From the NCBI GenBank assembly GCA_902825965.1, contig CADEDA010000012.1, positions 7,238 to 71,237 of the forward strand: DNA of 64,000 bases, written 5' to 3'. This document shows positions 8,829 through 17,504 of the stretch, one piece after another; the first letter of the stretch is position 1, and every line of letters begins with the position of its first letter. A program made the translations under genes and the position numbers. The stretch is from an uncultured Gemmatimonadota bacterium (GTDB lineage Bacteria > Gemmatimonadota > Gemmatimonadetes > Gemmatimonadales > Gemmatimonadaceae). The notes under the pieces were generated by a model, which was given only the letters and a program-made list of their open reading frames with translations, was not told where the DNA came from and ran no database searches.

Positions 8829-10327
8829 GCGGCTCGGCGCCGGGCGGATCGCCCCCACCGCGGCAGTCGGTCGCGCGCAGCACGCCGGTGACCGCCAGCG
8901 CGGGACTCGGCGAGGGTACCGTGCGGCGCATCGGCCGCAGCTGGGTGCTCGGCTTCTATGTCGCGCTCCGCAACTTGAAGATGTACCCGGTCGAGAACCC
9001 TGTCGTGCAGAAGGGGCTCGAGGACCTCAGCGGCCTCTCCGGCGAGCTGCTCGCCGGCGACGGGGAGTGCGACTTCCGGCTCGCCGGGGAGTTCCTGTTC
9101 CTGAACGCGACCCGGATGAAGCTCGATCTCGACAACTACACGAGCTTCTCCTACATCCTCGGCCGCTGTCGCGAGGCCGGCGTGGGCGTGATCCGCTTCC
9201 ACGAGAAGCCCTCGCTGCGCGACTGGACCGTGCTGCTCTCGTTCCTGTCCTCGCCGATGGGGCGGGCGCCGGCGGAGCGGTACGAGTTGCTGCTCAAGCG
9301 ACTCGCCGACACCAACGTCTCCGTGTTCGAGGTGACGCCGCCCGTCGAGGCGGCCGACGACCCGGCCGATGCGGGCGAGGCGAAGGAGCGCGCCAAGCGC
9401 ACGTACCAGCAGTCGGTGACGACCACCAAGGAAGTCATCAACTCGGTGCGCATGGGGCAGAGCCCCAACATCAAGAAGATCAAGCGCGTGGTGCAGGGCA
9501 TCGTCGACCAGATCCTCTCGGAGGAGACGTCGCTGATCGGACTCACCACCATCCGCGACTACGACGACTACACGTTCACGCACTGCGTCAACGTCTGCAT
9601 CTTCTCGGTCGCGCTCGGGCGACGCCTCGGGCTCACGCGCCTGCAGCTGTACGACCTCGGCTTCGCGGGCCTGTTCCACGACATCGGCAAGTCGCGCGTC
9701 CCCATCGACATCATCCAGAAGCCCGACATGCTGAGCGAGGAGGAGTGGCGCCTCGTCGCGGCACATCCCTGGCTCGGGGTGCTGGCGCTCTTCCAGCTGC
9801 GCGAGCAGTCGGAGTTCCCGTACCGGTCCATGCTGGTCGCGTACCAGCATCACATGAAGCGCGACCTCACCGGCTATCCGCGATCGCTGCGGATGACGGA
9901 GATGTCGTTCTACAGCAAGATCGTCGCGGTGGCGGACGGTTTCGATGCGGCCACCACGCGCCGCGTCTACCAGTCCGACCCGCTCGACCCGGCGGTCGTG
10001 CTGCAGGAGATGCGGGACAGCCCGCGCCGTGGCATGGACCCGGTGATCGTGAAGGCCTTCGTCGCGTTGCTGGGCGTGTACCCGGTCGGCACGTTCGTGG
10101 TGCTCGACACCTTCGAGCTCGCGATCGTGCACGGAGCGAACCCGTTGCCGGAGTTCGTCTCGCGCCCGATCATCCGCATCGTGAGCGACGCCCTGGGCAA
10201 CGTCGAGCACCCGGGACGCCTCGTGGACCTGGCCGAGCGCGACGCGGCGGGCAACTTCGTGCGCACCATCATCAAGACGGGTGATCCCGAGCGGTACGGC
10301 ATCCGTGTGGGAGACTACTTCCTCTGA
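8825..10327 (+). CDS. HD-GYP domain protein (probable c-di-GMP phosphodiesterase)
   Basis: A 500-residue cytoplasmic protein. Residues 40-165 are a sensory-like module shared with the preceding HEAT protein; residues about 240-430 are an HD-GYP domain. Metal ligands are in place: His253, His285-Asp286 (HDIGK), His314 (HPWLG), His342-His343 and Asp371 (VADGFD). The GYP loop is HHMKRDLTGYP, where most family members have HHERxDGxGYP, so metal binding looks intact but the signature loop is altered. It may hydrolyse c-di-GMP or a related dinucleotide; no GGDEF or EAL protein lies in the window. The stop forms a CTGA junction with trpA. Confidence 0.88.
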   Translation: MSGSAPGGSPPPRQSVARSTPVTASAGLGEGTVRRIGRSWVLGFYVALRNLKMYPVENPVVQKGLEDLSGLSGELLAGDGECDFRLAGEFLFLNATRMKLDLDNYTSFSYILGRCREAGVGVIRFHEKPSLRDWTVLLSFLSSPMGRAPAERYELLLKRLADTNVSVFEVTPPVEAADDPADAGEAKERAKRTYQQSVTTTKEVINSVRMGQSPNIKKIKRVVQGIVDQILSEETSLIGLTTIRDYDDYTFTHCVNVCIFSVALGRRLGLTRLQLYDLGFAGLFHDIGKSRVPIDIIQKPDMLSEEEWRLVAAHPWLGVLALFQLREQSEFPYRSMLVAYQHHMKRDLTGYPRSLRMTEMSFYSKIVAVADGFDAATTRRVYQSDPLDPAVVLQEMRDSPRRGMDPVIVKAFVALLGVYPVGTFVVLDTFELAIVHGANPLPEFVSRPIIRIVSDALGNVEHPGRLVDLAERDAAGNFVRTIIKTGDPERYGIRVGDYFL

Positions 10328-11109
10328 CCCCCTCGCTCTCGCAGCACCTCACCGCGCTGCGCTCGTCGGGCCGCAAGGCGCTCGTCTGCTACATCACGGC
10401 CGGCCACCCGGATCGCGCGGCCACGCTGCGGCTGCTGCGCGAACTGCCGGCCGCCGGGGCCGACGTGATCGAGGTCGGCGTGCCGTTCTCGGATCCGCTC
10501 GCGGACGGCCCCATCATCCAGCAGAGTTCGCAGCGCGCGCTGGAGCAGGGCATGACCCTCGCGGGGACGCTCGCGCTGGTGGCGGAGGCGCGGACCTCGG
10601 TGCCCGTGGTGCTCTTCAGCTACCTGAATCCGCTGCTCGCGGCGGGCGCGGAGGTGTTGCACCTGGCCGCGCGGTCCGGTGTACACGGCGTCCTCGTCAC
10701 CGACCTGCCCGTGGGCATGGACCCCGAGCGCGAGGCCTGGCTGGGGGCGAGTCCGGTGGAGTTCGTGCGCCTCGTCGCCCCGACGACGCCGCGCGAGCGC
10801 ATGGCCGAGATCGCCCGGCACGGCAAGGGGTTCGTCTACCTGATCAGCCGGCTCGGCGTGACGGGCGTGCAGGAGTCGGTGAGCACGGACCTGCCGGCCA
10901 CGCTGGCGCGGCTGCGTGAGGTCTGCGATCTCCCGATCTGCGTCGGGTTCGGGATCTCCAAGCCCGAGCACGCGCGCCAGGTCGGCGCGCTGGCGGACGG
11001 GATCGTGGTGGGCAGCGCGGTCGTGCGTGCCGCCGAGCAGAGCGTCGACGCGGCGCTCGCCCTCGTGCGTGCGCTGCGCCGCGCCCTCGACGCACCGGTG
11101 CACGCGTGA
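10324..11109 (+). CDS. trpA: Tryptophan synthase alpha chain TrpA (CTG start)
   Basis: Cleaves indole-3-glycerol phosphate to indole for TrpB. With translation from CTG at 10324 the protein has 261 residues, the family length, and the catalytic Glu50 ([18 protein letters not shown]) and Asp61 match E49 and D60 of the enterobacterial enzyme. The frame is closed by TGA at 10282 and contains no ATG, GTG or TTG before GTG 10465; starting there would delete the first strand ([10 protein letters not shown]). So CTG, overlapping the upstream stop as CTGA, is the only start that gives a whole enzyme. The 3' end overlaps the next gene by GTGA. Confidence 0.93.
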   Translation: MTPSLSQHLTALRSSGRKALVCYITAGHPDRAATLRLLRELPAAGADVIEVGVPFSDPLADGPIIQQSSQRALEQGMTLAGTLALVAEARTSVPVVLFSYLNPLLAAGAEVLHLAARSGVHGVLVTDLPVGMDPEREAWLGASPVEFVRLVAPTTPRERMAEIARHGKGFVYLISRLGVTGVQESVSTDLPATLARLREVCDLPICVGFGISKPEHARQVGALADGIVVGSAVVRAAEQSVDAALALVRALRRALDAPVHA

Positions 11110-13184
11110 ACGCGGTCCTCAACCTCTATCGGCTCGCGCTGCCGAGCGTCGGCGGCCTCATCGTGGCCGCCGGACTGCTCTTCACCTCGGAGTGGTTCGA
11201 TCACCTGGGCTGGATCGTCGCGCTCTCCGCGATCACCGCGTACCTGCGTCGCGACCAGCTCCCGGTCACCAAGTACACGGCCATCCACCTGCTCGGCATC
11301 GTGGCGGTGGGCGGCGCCGTCATCGTGGGCCTCGTGCCCACGACCATGTCGCTCGGCCTGGGCATCGTCGCGGCGGACCTCATCTGGCTCCGGCGCAACT
11401 GGACCGCCGCATGGATGAACGCCTCGCGCGAGATCACCGCCATCGCGTCGGCCTTCGGGTGGTACGCCTGGGCGCGCGGACCCCTGGGCGCGGACGAGAC
11501 GGTGCTGAGCGGGCAGACCGTGCCCGCGATCGCGCTGTTCCTGCTGCTGCACTTCCTCATCGCGAAGGGGCTGTACTACTTCACGCTCTCGGTGCGCGGC
11601 AAGCTGTCGCCCGAGGAGCGCTCGCTGATCCTGCGCTACGAGGTCATCGGCCTGGGCGCGGTGGCCGGCGGGATCGCGGCGATCCTGCTCTCGTTGGCAT
11701 TCCTCGGCTGGCTCGGCACGGGCATCGTGCTCCTCGTCCTCGGCTTCGCGGGCCTGCTGCTCAAGCGCATCCTCGAGGAGAGTATCGCGGCGGAGGAGCT
11801 CAACACGGTGCTCGCGATGGAGCTGGCCGTCGCGGCCGACGCCAACATGGGCGATGCGATCGCGCGGATCGAGTTGCTCGCCAATCGCCTGCTGGAATGG
11901 AAGGAGCTGCGCGTCCTCCGGGCCGACCGCGGCGTGGTGCAGTTGATCTATCGCAGCGGCCCCGGCCTGCTCACGCCGCCGCAGCCCGAGCCCAAGGACG
12001 GCGAACGGTTGCGCCGCGAGGTGCTCGAGACCGGACGGCCGATCATCCTCGTGGACGCGGACCGGGATCCGCGCGTGGAGCGTCCGCTGCCGGACGCCGC
12101 GTCGCGTGCCGTGGTCCCCCTGCGCTTCGGGGACCACACGATCGGCCTGCTCGAACTGGACACGCACAAACGCGGCTCGTACGGCGTGAAGGAGTCGCTG
12201 CTGATCCGGCGCGTGGCCAACCAGTTCGCGACGGCGATCCACATCCTCGACCTGCGGAACCCGTTGCTCGAGACGGTGGACCGCCTCTCGCGCGAGCTCG
12301 CGACGCTGACGGCCTCGGCGCGCACGCTGCGCAGCGGCGGCGAGGCCATCGCCCGCACCGCGGGCGAGATCGAACGGGCGGTTTCCGAGGAGGGCGAGCA
12401 GCTCAAGCGCGGCCTCGATGCGACGACCTCGCTGGAGTCGCGGTCCCGCGCGGTGGCGAGTGACGCCCGCGAGGCCCAGGACGCGACCCGGAAGGCCAGC
12501 GTGATCGCCACCGAGAACCGGCAGACGGTCGACGCCGCGATGGAGCGGCTCGTCGCCGCGAAGGGCTTCGTCGCCGAGAGCTCGGCCAAGGTCAAGGTGC
12601 TGGCGACCACGACCTCGCAGGTCACGGGATTCATCTCGGTCATCCGCGAGCTCGCGGTACAGACGAACCTGCTGGCGCTCAATGCGGCCATCGAGGCGGC
12701 GCGCGCCGGGCACGAGGGGCGCGGCTTCGCCGTGGTCGCGGACGAGGTGCGGAAGCTCGCCGAGGAGAGCGGCAAGGCGGCCGATGATGCGCAGGGTGTG
12801 CTGCGGGAGTTCGAGGAGCAGATGCGCGAGACGGCGGCGCTGATGGGACGCGGTGAGGCCCTGGTCGCCGACGCGGAGTCGTTCTCCGGCGGGTCCCGGG
12901 AGGCGCTGAGTGCGATCGTGACGGCGACGAGCGGCGCCGCCGGCCAGTCGGCGCGGATCGCCACGGCGGCGGACGACCAGGGCGTGGAGGTCGCGCGTCT
13001 CCGCGACCGCGTGAACCGCGTGACGGAGATCGCCACGAAGAACCGTGCCGGGGCGCAGCACGTCGCGGCGGCCTCCGGCGACCAGGCCGCGGCGTTGCGC
13101 GAGTTGGAGACCGCGACGAACGTGCTGAAGCAGGTGGTCAGCGAACTCGCCGACCTCACCCGACGGATCACCAACACCCGATGA
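11106..13184 (+). CDS. Membrane methyl-accepting chemotaxis-type protein with GAF domain
   Basis: A 692-residue signal transducer. Residues 1-230 contain about seven hydrophobic helices with short loops, i.e. a membrane-embedded sensor and no periplasmic domain. Residues 240-390 form a GAF-like domain ([16 protein letters not shown]), followed by a long coiled-coil signalling region to the C-terminus. Its hairpin tip is well conserved: [17 protein letters not shown] followed by [18 protein letters not shown]. No HAMP domain is evident. No che genes are in the window, so its kinase partner is elsewhere. GTG start overlaps the trpA stop; ATGA overlap with the next gene. Co-transcription with trp genes is striking. 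Confidence 0.9.
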   Translation: MNAVLNLYRLALPSVGGLIVAAGLLFTSEWFDHLGWIVALSAITAYLRRDQLPVTKYTAIHLLGIVAVGGAVIVGLVPTTMSLGLGIVAADLIWLRRNWTAAWMNASREITAIASAFGWYAWARGPLGADETVLSGQTVPAIALFLLLHFLIAKGLYYFTLSVRGKLSPEERSLILRYEVIGLGAVAGGIAAILLSLAFLGWLGTGIVLLVLGFAGLLLKRILEESIAAEELNTVLAMELAVAADANMGDAIARIELLANRLLEWKELRVLRADRGVVQLIYRSGPGLLTPPQPEPKDGERLRREVLETGRPIILVDADRDPRVERPLPDAASRAVVPLRFGDHTIGLLELDTHKRGSYGVKESLLIRRVANQFATAIHILDLRNPLLETVDRLSRELATLTASARTLRSGGEAIARTAGEIERAVSEEGEQLKRGLDATTSLESRSRAVASDAREAQDATRKASVIATENRQTVDAAMERLVAAKGFVAESSAKVKVLATTTSQVTGFISVIRELAVQTNLLALNAAIEAARAGHEGRGFAVVADEVRKLAEESGKAADDAQGVLREFEEQMRETAALMGRGEALVADAESFSGGSREALSAIVTATSGAAGQSARIATAADDQGVEVARLRDRVNRVTEIATKNRAGAQHVAAASGDQAAALRELETATNVLKQVVSELADLTRRITNTR

Positions 13185-13723
13185 CCCCGCGTCCGCTCGA
13201 CATGCCCGACTGGGCCAAGGTCGGGGAGAAGCGGCTCGCCCACATCACGCGAGTCACGGCGCTCCTCGATCGCTGGGCCGAGCAGTTGCACCTCGACGCC
13301 GACGAGGCGCAGGCCTGGCACGACGTGGGCCGGTATCACGATGCGCTGCGCGACGCTCCGGAGGAGGAGCTCAGGGCACTCGCCGGCCCGCTGGAACTGC
13401 CGCTCGAGGTGCTGCACGGCCCGGCGGCCGCGAACCACCTCCTGGCGCTCGGGGAGACGCGGGACTCGGTGCTCAATGCGGTGCGCTACCACACGCTCGG
13501 ACACGCCCAGTGGGACCGCACCGGCCGCGCACTCTACATGGCCGACTTCCTCGAGCCGGGCCGGAACTTCCAGCGCGCCGACCGTGCCTTCCTCGCGGAC
13601 CATCTCGTGCACGACTTCAACGGCGTATTCCGCCAGGTCGTGCGCAAGCGGCTGGAGTGGACGCTGCGCGAGGGCAAGGCGCTGTTCCCGGAGTTCGTCG
13701 GACTCTGGAACTCGGTGCGATGA
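13181..13723 (+). CDS. YqeK-like HD-domain hydrolase
   Basis: A 180-residue HD-superfamily protein. Metal-binding candidates are His21, His47-Asp48 ([10 protein letters not shown]) and the AVRYHTLGH and [10 protein letters not shown] motifs. The latter two resemble YqeK, the symmetrical Ap4A hydrolase usually encoded next to nadD and rsfS; neither is here. The HD signature is slightly unusual, with a second HD (YHDALRD) six residues later. A nucleotide or dinucleotide polyphosphate hydrolase is likely; the exact substrate is not certain. It overlaps its neighbours on both sides by ATGA. Confidence 0.7.
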   Translation: MTPRPLDMPDWAKVGEKRLAHITRVTALLDRWAEQLHLDADEAQAWHDVGRYHDALRDAPEEELRALAGPLELPLEVLHGPAAANHLLALGETRDSVLNAVRYHTLGHAQWDRTGRALYMADFLEPGRNFQRADRAFLADHLVHDFNGVFRQVVRKRLEWTLREGKALFPEFVGLWNSVR

Positions 13724-14160
13724 AGGGTCGCGGGCGCTGGATCGTCGGCGGCGCACTCGCGCTCGTCGCGCTGGTGTGGTTCGTCCGGGATGCGCTGCCG
13801 CGGCGCGAGGTCGCCGCGCGCGACGTGGCGCCGGTCACGCGGATCAAGCGCGTGGTGCCCGAGGACACACGCATCCGCGTCGAGGTCCTCAACGGCACGG
13901 ACACGCGCGGACTCGCCCGCCGCGCGACGGCGGCGATGCGCGACGCGGGCTTCGACGTCGTCAGCTCCGGGAACGCCGTCGAACGGCCCGACAGCTCGCT
14001 GGTGTACGTGCGCACCGGCAACGAGGCCTGGGGCGCGCTGGCGGCGAAGGCGCTGGGCGGGGCGCGGGTCGCACTGCGCCCCGACACCTCACGCTACGTC
14101 GATCTCACGATCGTGATCGGCAGCCGCTGGCGGCCGCCGACGCAGCCGTTCGACCCGTAG
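13720..14160 (+). CDS. LytR C-terminal-domain membrane protein
   Basis: A 146-residue protein with one N-terminal membrane helix (residues 7-24) and a cell-surface LytR_C-type domain: IRVEVLNGTDTRGLARRATA followed by GFDVVSSGNA. This domain is found at the end of LytR-CpsA-Psr proteins and in small anchored proteins; its ligand is unknown. Last gene of the trpC chain. Its final 72 nt overlap the 3' end of rlmN on the other strand, so the C-terminus WRPPTQPFDP is encoded opposite the rlmN tail. Confidence 0.8.
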   Translation: MKGRGRWIVGGALALVALVWFVRDALPRREVAARDVAPVTRIKRVVPEDTRIRVEVLNGTDTRGLARRATAAMRDAGFDVVSSGNAVERPDSSLVYVRTGNEAWGALAAKALGGARVALRPDTSRYVDLTIVIGSRWRPPTQPFDP

Positions 14161-15162
14161 CTGGCCGCACGCCGCCGCGATGTCCATGCCGCGGCTCTTG
14201 CGGATCGCGACCTCCACGCCGGCGTTACGGATGCGCCGGGCGAACTTCGCGATCGCCTCGGGCGCCGTCGGCGTGAACCCCATCGCGCCGCCCGGGTGCA
14301 GCGGGATCAGGTTCACGAACGCCTGGCAGCGCCGCGCCAGCGCCGCGAGCTGATCCGCATGCGTCGCGGCGTCGTTCACGCCGCCCAGCATGACGTACTC
14401 GAACGTGACGCGCCGATCGAACGCCGCCGCCGCGTCGATCACGTCCGCGAGGGGATACTTGATGTTCACCGGCATCAGCGTCCGCCGGAGCTCGTCACTG
14501 GGGGCGTGGATCGACAGGGCCAGCCGGAACTGCTCCTTGCGCTGGCCCAAGGCGACGATCCCAGGCAGCACGCCCACCGTCGAGACGGTGATGTGCCGCG
14601 CGCCGATGCCGAACCCCTTCGGGTCGTTGAGGATCGTGAGCACCTCGGTCACGGCCTTCCAGTTCATGAGCGGTTCGCCCATGCCCATGAACACGATGTT
14701 CGTCGCCCGCAGCGGCGGATCGAGCAGGGCGAGTTCGCGCACCTGGCCGGCGATCTCGTGCACGGCGAGGTTGCGTGCGAACCCCATCGCGCCGGTGGCG
14801 CAGAACGCGCACTGCAGTGCGCAGCCCACCTGCGACGAGATGCAGAACGTGAGCCGGTCGCCGTCGGGGATGGCCACCGTCTCGATCGCCTGCCCATCGT
14901 GCATCCGGAACAGGAACTTCCGCGTGCCGTCCACCGAGCGTTGCTCCATCTCGAGCGGCAGGCGCGGCAGGCTGAAGTGCTCGGCCAGCAGCTGCCGGAA
15001 CGCGAGCGGCAGGTCCGTCATCTCGGCGAACGACGCGACCGGCTTGGTCCAGAGATGGGGGACGACCTGGGTGCCCCGATACGCGGCCTGTCCGTGCGCG
15101 ACGGCGAACTCCCGCAGCACCTTCTCGGCGTCGGCCGGGGCCAAGTCCAGCAGATTCAGCAT
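14089..15162 (-). CDS. rlmN: Dual-specificity RNA methyltransferase RlmN
   Basis: Radical-SAM enzyme that makes 2-methyladenosine in 23S rRNA (A2503) and in some tRNAs (A37). The cluster cysteines are C114, C118 and C121 (CALQCAFC), GMGEPLMN is the SAM region, and Cys332 (AAACGQL) is the C-terminal catalytic cysteine that traps the RNA. Length 357. The 25 residues after Cys332 (Arg/Ala-rich) lie in the convergent overlap with the LytR_C gene and are poorly conserved in appearance. A textbook promoter (TTGACC-N17-TACTGT) ends 5 nt before the ATG, implying a leaderless transcript. Confidence 0.96.
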   Translation of the reverse strand: MLNLLDLAPADAEKVLREFAVAHGQAAYRGTQVVPHLWTKPVASFAEMTDLPLAFRQLLAEHFSLPRLPLEMEQRSVDGTRKFLFRMHDGQAIETVAIPDGDRLTFCISSQVGCALQCAFCATGAMGFARNLAVHEIAGQVRELALLDPPLRATNIVFMGMGEPLMNWKAVTEVLTILNDPKGFGIGARHITVSTVGVLPGIVALGQRKEQFRLALSIHAPSDELRRTLMPVNIKYPLADVIDAAAAFDRRVTFEYVMLGGVNDAATHADQLAALARRCQAFVNLIPLHPGGAMGFTPTAPEAIAKFARRIRNAGVEVAIRKSRGMDIAAACGQLRVERLRRRPPAAADHDREIDVA

Positions 15163-15167
15163 GTTGG

Positions 15168-15196
15168 ACAGTACCCGGCTTCGGGGGACGGGTCAA
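15168..15196 (-). promoter_or_regulatory. rlmN promoter (leaderless type)
   Basis: Minus-strand TTGACC (15196-15191), 17-nt spacer, TACTGT (15173-15168), then only 5 nt to the rlmN ATG. The best-matching promoter in the window. Confidence 0.75.
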
Positions 15197-15247
15197 CCAT
15201 TTCGGCTACCACCAAGTGATGACGTGGGTTAGATTTACGCCCTGTCT

Positions 15248-15316
15248 ATGCGCCTCTCGACCCCCCTCGCATCCCCTCGTCGCATCGGGGTGCCGGACGC
15301 CACGCGCCGCCGGTGA
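15248..15316 (+). CDS. Possible 22-codon leader ORF before vanZ-like gene
   Basis: ATG at 15248 opens a 22-residue basic peptide (MRLSTPLASP...DATRRR) whose TGA overlaps the GTG of the VanZ gene as GTGA. A -10 hexamer TAGATT (15230-15235) lies 12 nt before this ATG, so it would be the first ORF on the mRNA, nearly leaderless. It may serve to load ribosomes for the VanZ-aspS chain, or be chance. Confidence 0.35.
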   Translation: MRLSTPLASPRRIGVPDATRRR

Positions 15317-15711
15317 ACCCGACGCGTGGGACCGCGGCGCCCTTGGCGTCGCGTTGGGTGCCGCCCGTGCTGTGGGCCGGTGTGATCCTCGCCATGACCT
15401 CTTGGCCGGCGCCGGACGGCATTCCGAACGTCACCGGACTCGATAAGGTCGCACATTTCTCGGTGTACGCGGTGCTCGGGGCGCTGGTCGCGCGGGCGAT
15501 CTGGCCTGTTCGCGCGAAGCGGCGGTTGGCGGTTGCGGCGCTCGCGCTCGGGCTGTTCGGCGCGATCGACGAATGGCACCAGAACTTCATCCCCGGTCGG
15601 GACGCCAGCCTCGCGGACTGGCTCGCCGATTCCAGCGGCGCCCTCGTGGGCCTCGCGTGTGCTCCACTCCTCCTCCGTCTGGCGCCTGCGCGCCAGGATC
15701 TCCCGTCGTGA
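15313..15711 (+). CDS. VanZ-like membrane protein
   Basis: A 132-residue protein with about four membrane helices. The VanZ-family pattern is clear: a helix ending SWPAP, DKVAHFSVYAVLGAL, then GAIDEWHQNFIPGRDASLADWLADSSGALVG spread over residues 75-105 with conserved Asp, Glu, Gln and Arg. VanZ relatives are linked to glycopeptide tolerance or surface processes, but the biochemical role is unknown. GTG start within GTGA after a short leader ORF; the stop overlaps aspS in the same way. First full gene of an 8.7-kb chain of touching genes. Confidence 0.8.
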   Translation: MNPTRGTAAPLASRWVPPVLWAGVILAMTSWPAPDGIPNVTGLDKVAHFSVYAVLGALVARAIWPVRAKRRLAVAALALGLFGAIDEWHQNFIPGRDASLADWLADSSGALVGLACAPLLLRLAPARQDLPS

Positions 15712-17504
15712 CTTCGGCCATCACCACCCCGCTCGCCACCACGCTGCGCACCCACTTCGGCGGGGCGCTGCGCCGCACCGACACCGGCACCACTGTGACC
15801 ATCGGGGGCTGGGTGCACCGGTCCCGCGACCTCGGCGGGCTGGTGTTCATCGACCTGCGCGATCGCGAGGGGCTGGTCCAGGTGCACTTCAATCCGCACT
15901 GGACCGCCGCCGAGGTGATCGCGGCGGCGAGTACGATCGGCGTGGAGTCGGTGGTGCTGGTGGAAGGGGTCGTGGCGGAGCGGCCCTCGGAGATGCTGAA
16001 TCCCAACCTCGCGACCGGGGCGATCGAAGTCCGCGCGACGTCCATCCGCGTGGTGGGCCCGGCGGCCACACCCGCGATCCCGGTGGCGCTGGACAAGGAA
16101 GGGAAGCTGCCGGCCGAGGAACTCCGGCTGCGGCATCGCGTGCTGGACCTGCGTCGCGAGGAACTGCAGCGGGCCTTCATGCTGCGCCATCGCCTCATGC
16201 AGGTCACGCGGCGCTTCCTCAGCGGGCAGGGATACCTCGAGATCGAGACCCCCATTCTCACGAAGCCCACGCCGGAGGGCGCACGCGACTTCCTCGTGCC
16301 GTCCCGCGTGCACGCCGGCGAGTTCTACGCGCTGCCGCAGTCCCCGCAGATCTACAAGCAGTTGTTCATGTGCTGCGGATTCGACCGGTACTTCCAGATC
16401 GCGCGCTGCTTCCGCGACGAGGACCTGCGGGCGGACCGGCAGCTCGAGTTCACGCAGATCGACATCGAGGCGTCGTTCATCGGGCGTGAGGACATCATCG
16501 CCATGGCGGAGGGCCTCATCCAGGCGCTCTGGGCCGAGGCCGGTGTGGCGGTGGAGACGCCATTCCCGCGCATGAGCTACGCCGAGGCGATGGAGCGGTA
16601 CGGCTGCGACAAGCCGGACCTGCGCTACGCGCTCGAGATCCGCGACGAGTCCAGGGTCTTCGCGGGTTCGGAGTCGGGGATCATCCAGGCCGCGCTGACG
16701 GCCGGCGGTCGTGTGCGCGGCATCCGCGTGCCCGGGGCCGCGGCGTGGAGCCGCAAGCAGGTGGATGAGCTCGAGGCGATCGCCAAGAGTGCCGGGGCCG
16801 GCGGGTTGGTCCGGCTCAAGGCCGCGAATGGGGTGCTCGAGGGACCACTGGCCAAGTTCCTGGCCGCCGAGGCGCAGGCCGCGCTCGGACTCGCCGACGG
16901 CGAGCTCTTCCTTGGCGTCGCCGGCCCGGATCGCGTCTCGAGCCCCGCACTGGACCGCGTGCGGCAGGAGTGTGCGCGCCGGCTCGGGCTGGTGGACGAG
17001 CGGCAGCGCCGCTTCCTGTGGCTGCTCGATTTCCCGATGTTCGAGCAGGACCCGGACAGCGGAGCGCTCACGGCGGTGCATCACCCCTTCACGGCGCCCA
17101 ACGCGGACGACATGGCGGCGTACCCGCAGTCCCCGGAGCGCTGGCGCGCGCTCGCCTACGACTGCGTGCTCAACGGCACCGAGCTCGGCGGCGGCAGCAT
17201 CCGTACCAGCGATCCCGCGGTGCAGTCGCGCATGTTCGAGCTGCTCGGCATCGGCGATGTGGCGGAGCAGGAGCGGCGGTTCGGCTTCCTGCTCGAGGGG
17301 CTTCGCGCCGGTGCGCCGCCGCACGGCGGCATCGCGTTCGGCTTCGACCGGATCGCGATGCTGCTCGCGGGGGCGAGTTCGCTCCGCGACGTGATCGCGT
17401 TCCCCAAGACCACCGCCGCACGTGCGCTGTTCGAAGGCGCGCCCAGTGTCGTCCCGGCGGGCGACCTGGAGGTGTTGCACATCCGCACCGTGGAGTCCAC
17501 GTGA
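15708..17504 (+). CDS. aspS: Aspartyl-tRNA synthetase AspS
   Basis: Class IIb synthetase, 598 residues, the bacterial long form with the GAD insertion (about residues 300-430). The OB-fold anticodon domain is at 1-110 (GWVHRSRDLGGLVFIDLRDR), motif 2 is RCFRDEDLRADRQLEFTQID and motif 3 is GIAFGFDRIAMLLAG. The Leu in RDLGG occupies a site that is His in the well-studied non-discriminating enzyme of Pseudomonas, which hints at a discriminating AspRS; that is an inference from one position. GTG start overlaps the VanZ stop, and the stop overlaps phoH (GTGA). Confidence 0.97.
   Translation: MTSAITTPLATTLRTHFGGALRRTDTGTTVTIGGWVHRSRDLGGLVFIDLRDREGLVQVHFNPHWTAAEVIAAASTIGVESVVLVEGVVAERPSEMLNPNLATGAIEVRATSIRVVGPAATPAIPVALDKEGKLPAEELRLRHRVLDLRREELQRAFMLRHRLMQVTRRFLSGQGYLEIETPILTKPTPEGARDFLVPSRVHAGEFYALPQSPQIYKQLFMCCGFDRYFQIARCFRDEDLRADRQLEFTQIDIEASFIGREDIIAMAEGLIQALWAEAGVAVETPFPRMSYAEAMERYGCDKPDLRYALEIRDESRVFAGSESGIIQAALTAGGRVRGIRVPGAAAWSRKQVDELEAIAKSAGAGGLVRLKAANGVLEGPLAKFLAAEAQAALGLADGELFLGVAGPDRVSSPALDRVRQECARRLGLVDERQRRFLWLLDFPMFEQDPDSGALTAVHHPFTAPNADDMAAYPQSPERWRALAYDCVLNGTELGGGSIRTSDPAVQSRMFELLGIGDVAEQERRFGFLLEGLRAGAPPHGGIAFGFDRIAMLLAGASSLRDVIAFPKTTAARALFEGAPSVVPAGDLEVLHIRTVEST

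Noticed and set aside
7514-10210. Minus-strand open frame of about 900 codons
   Set aside because: Antisense to the HEAT and HD-GYP genes; Arg/His/Ala repeats and no recognisable motif.
10465-10467. GTG as trpA start
   Set aside because: Would remove the first 47 residues including the first strand and leave catalytic Glu as residue 3.
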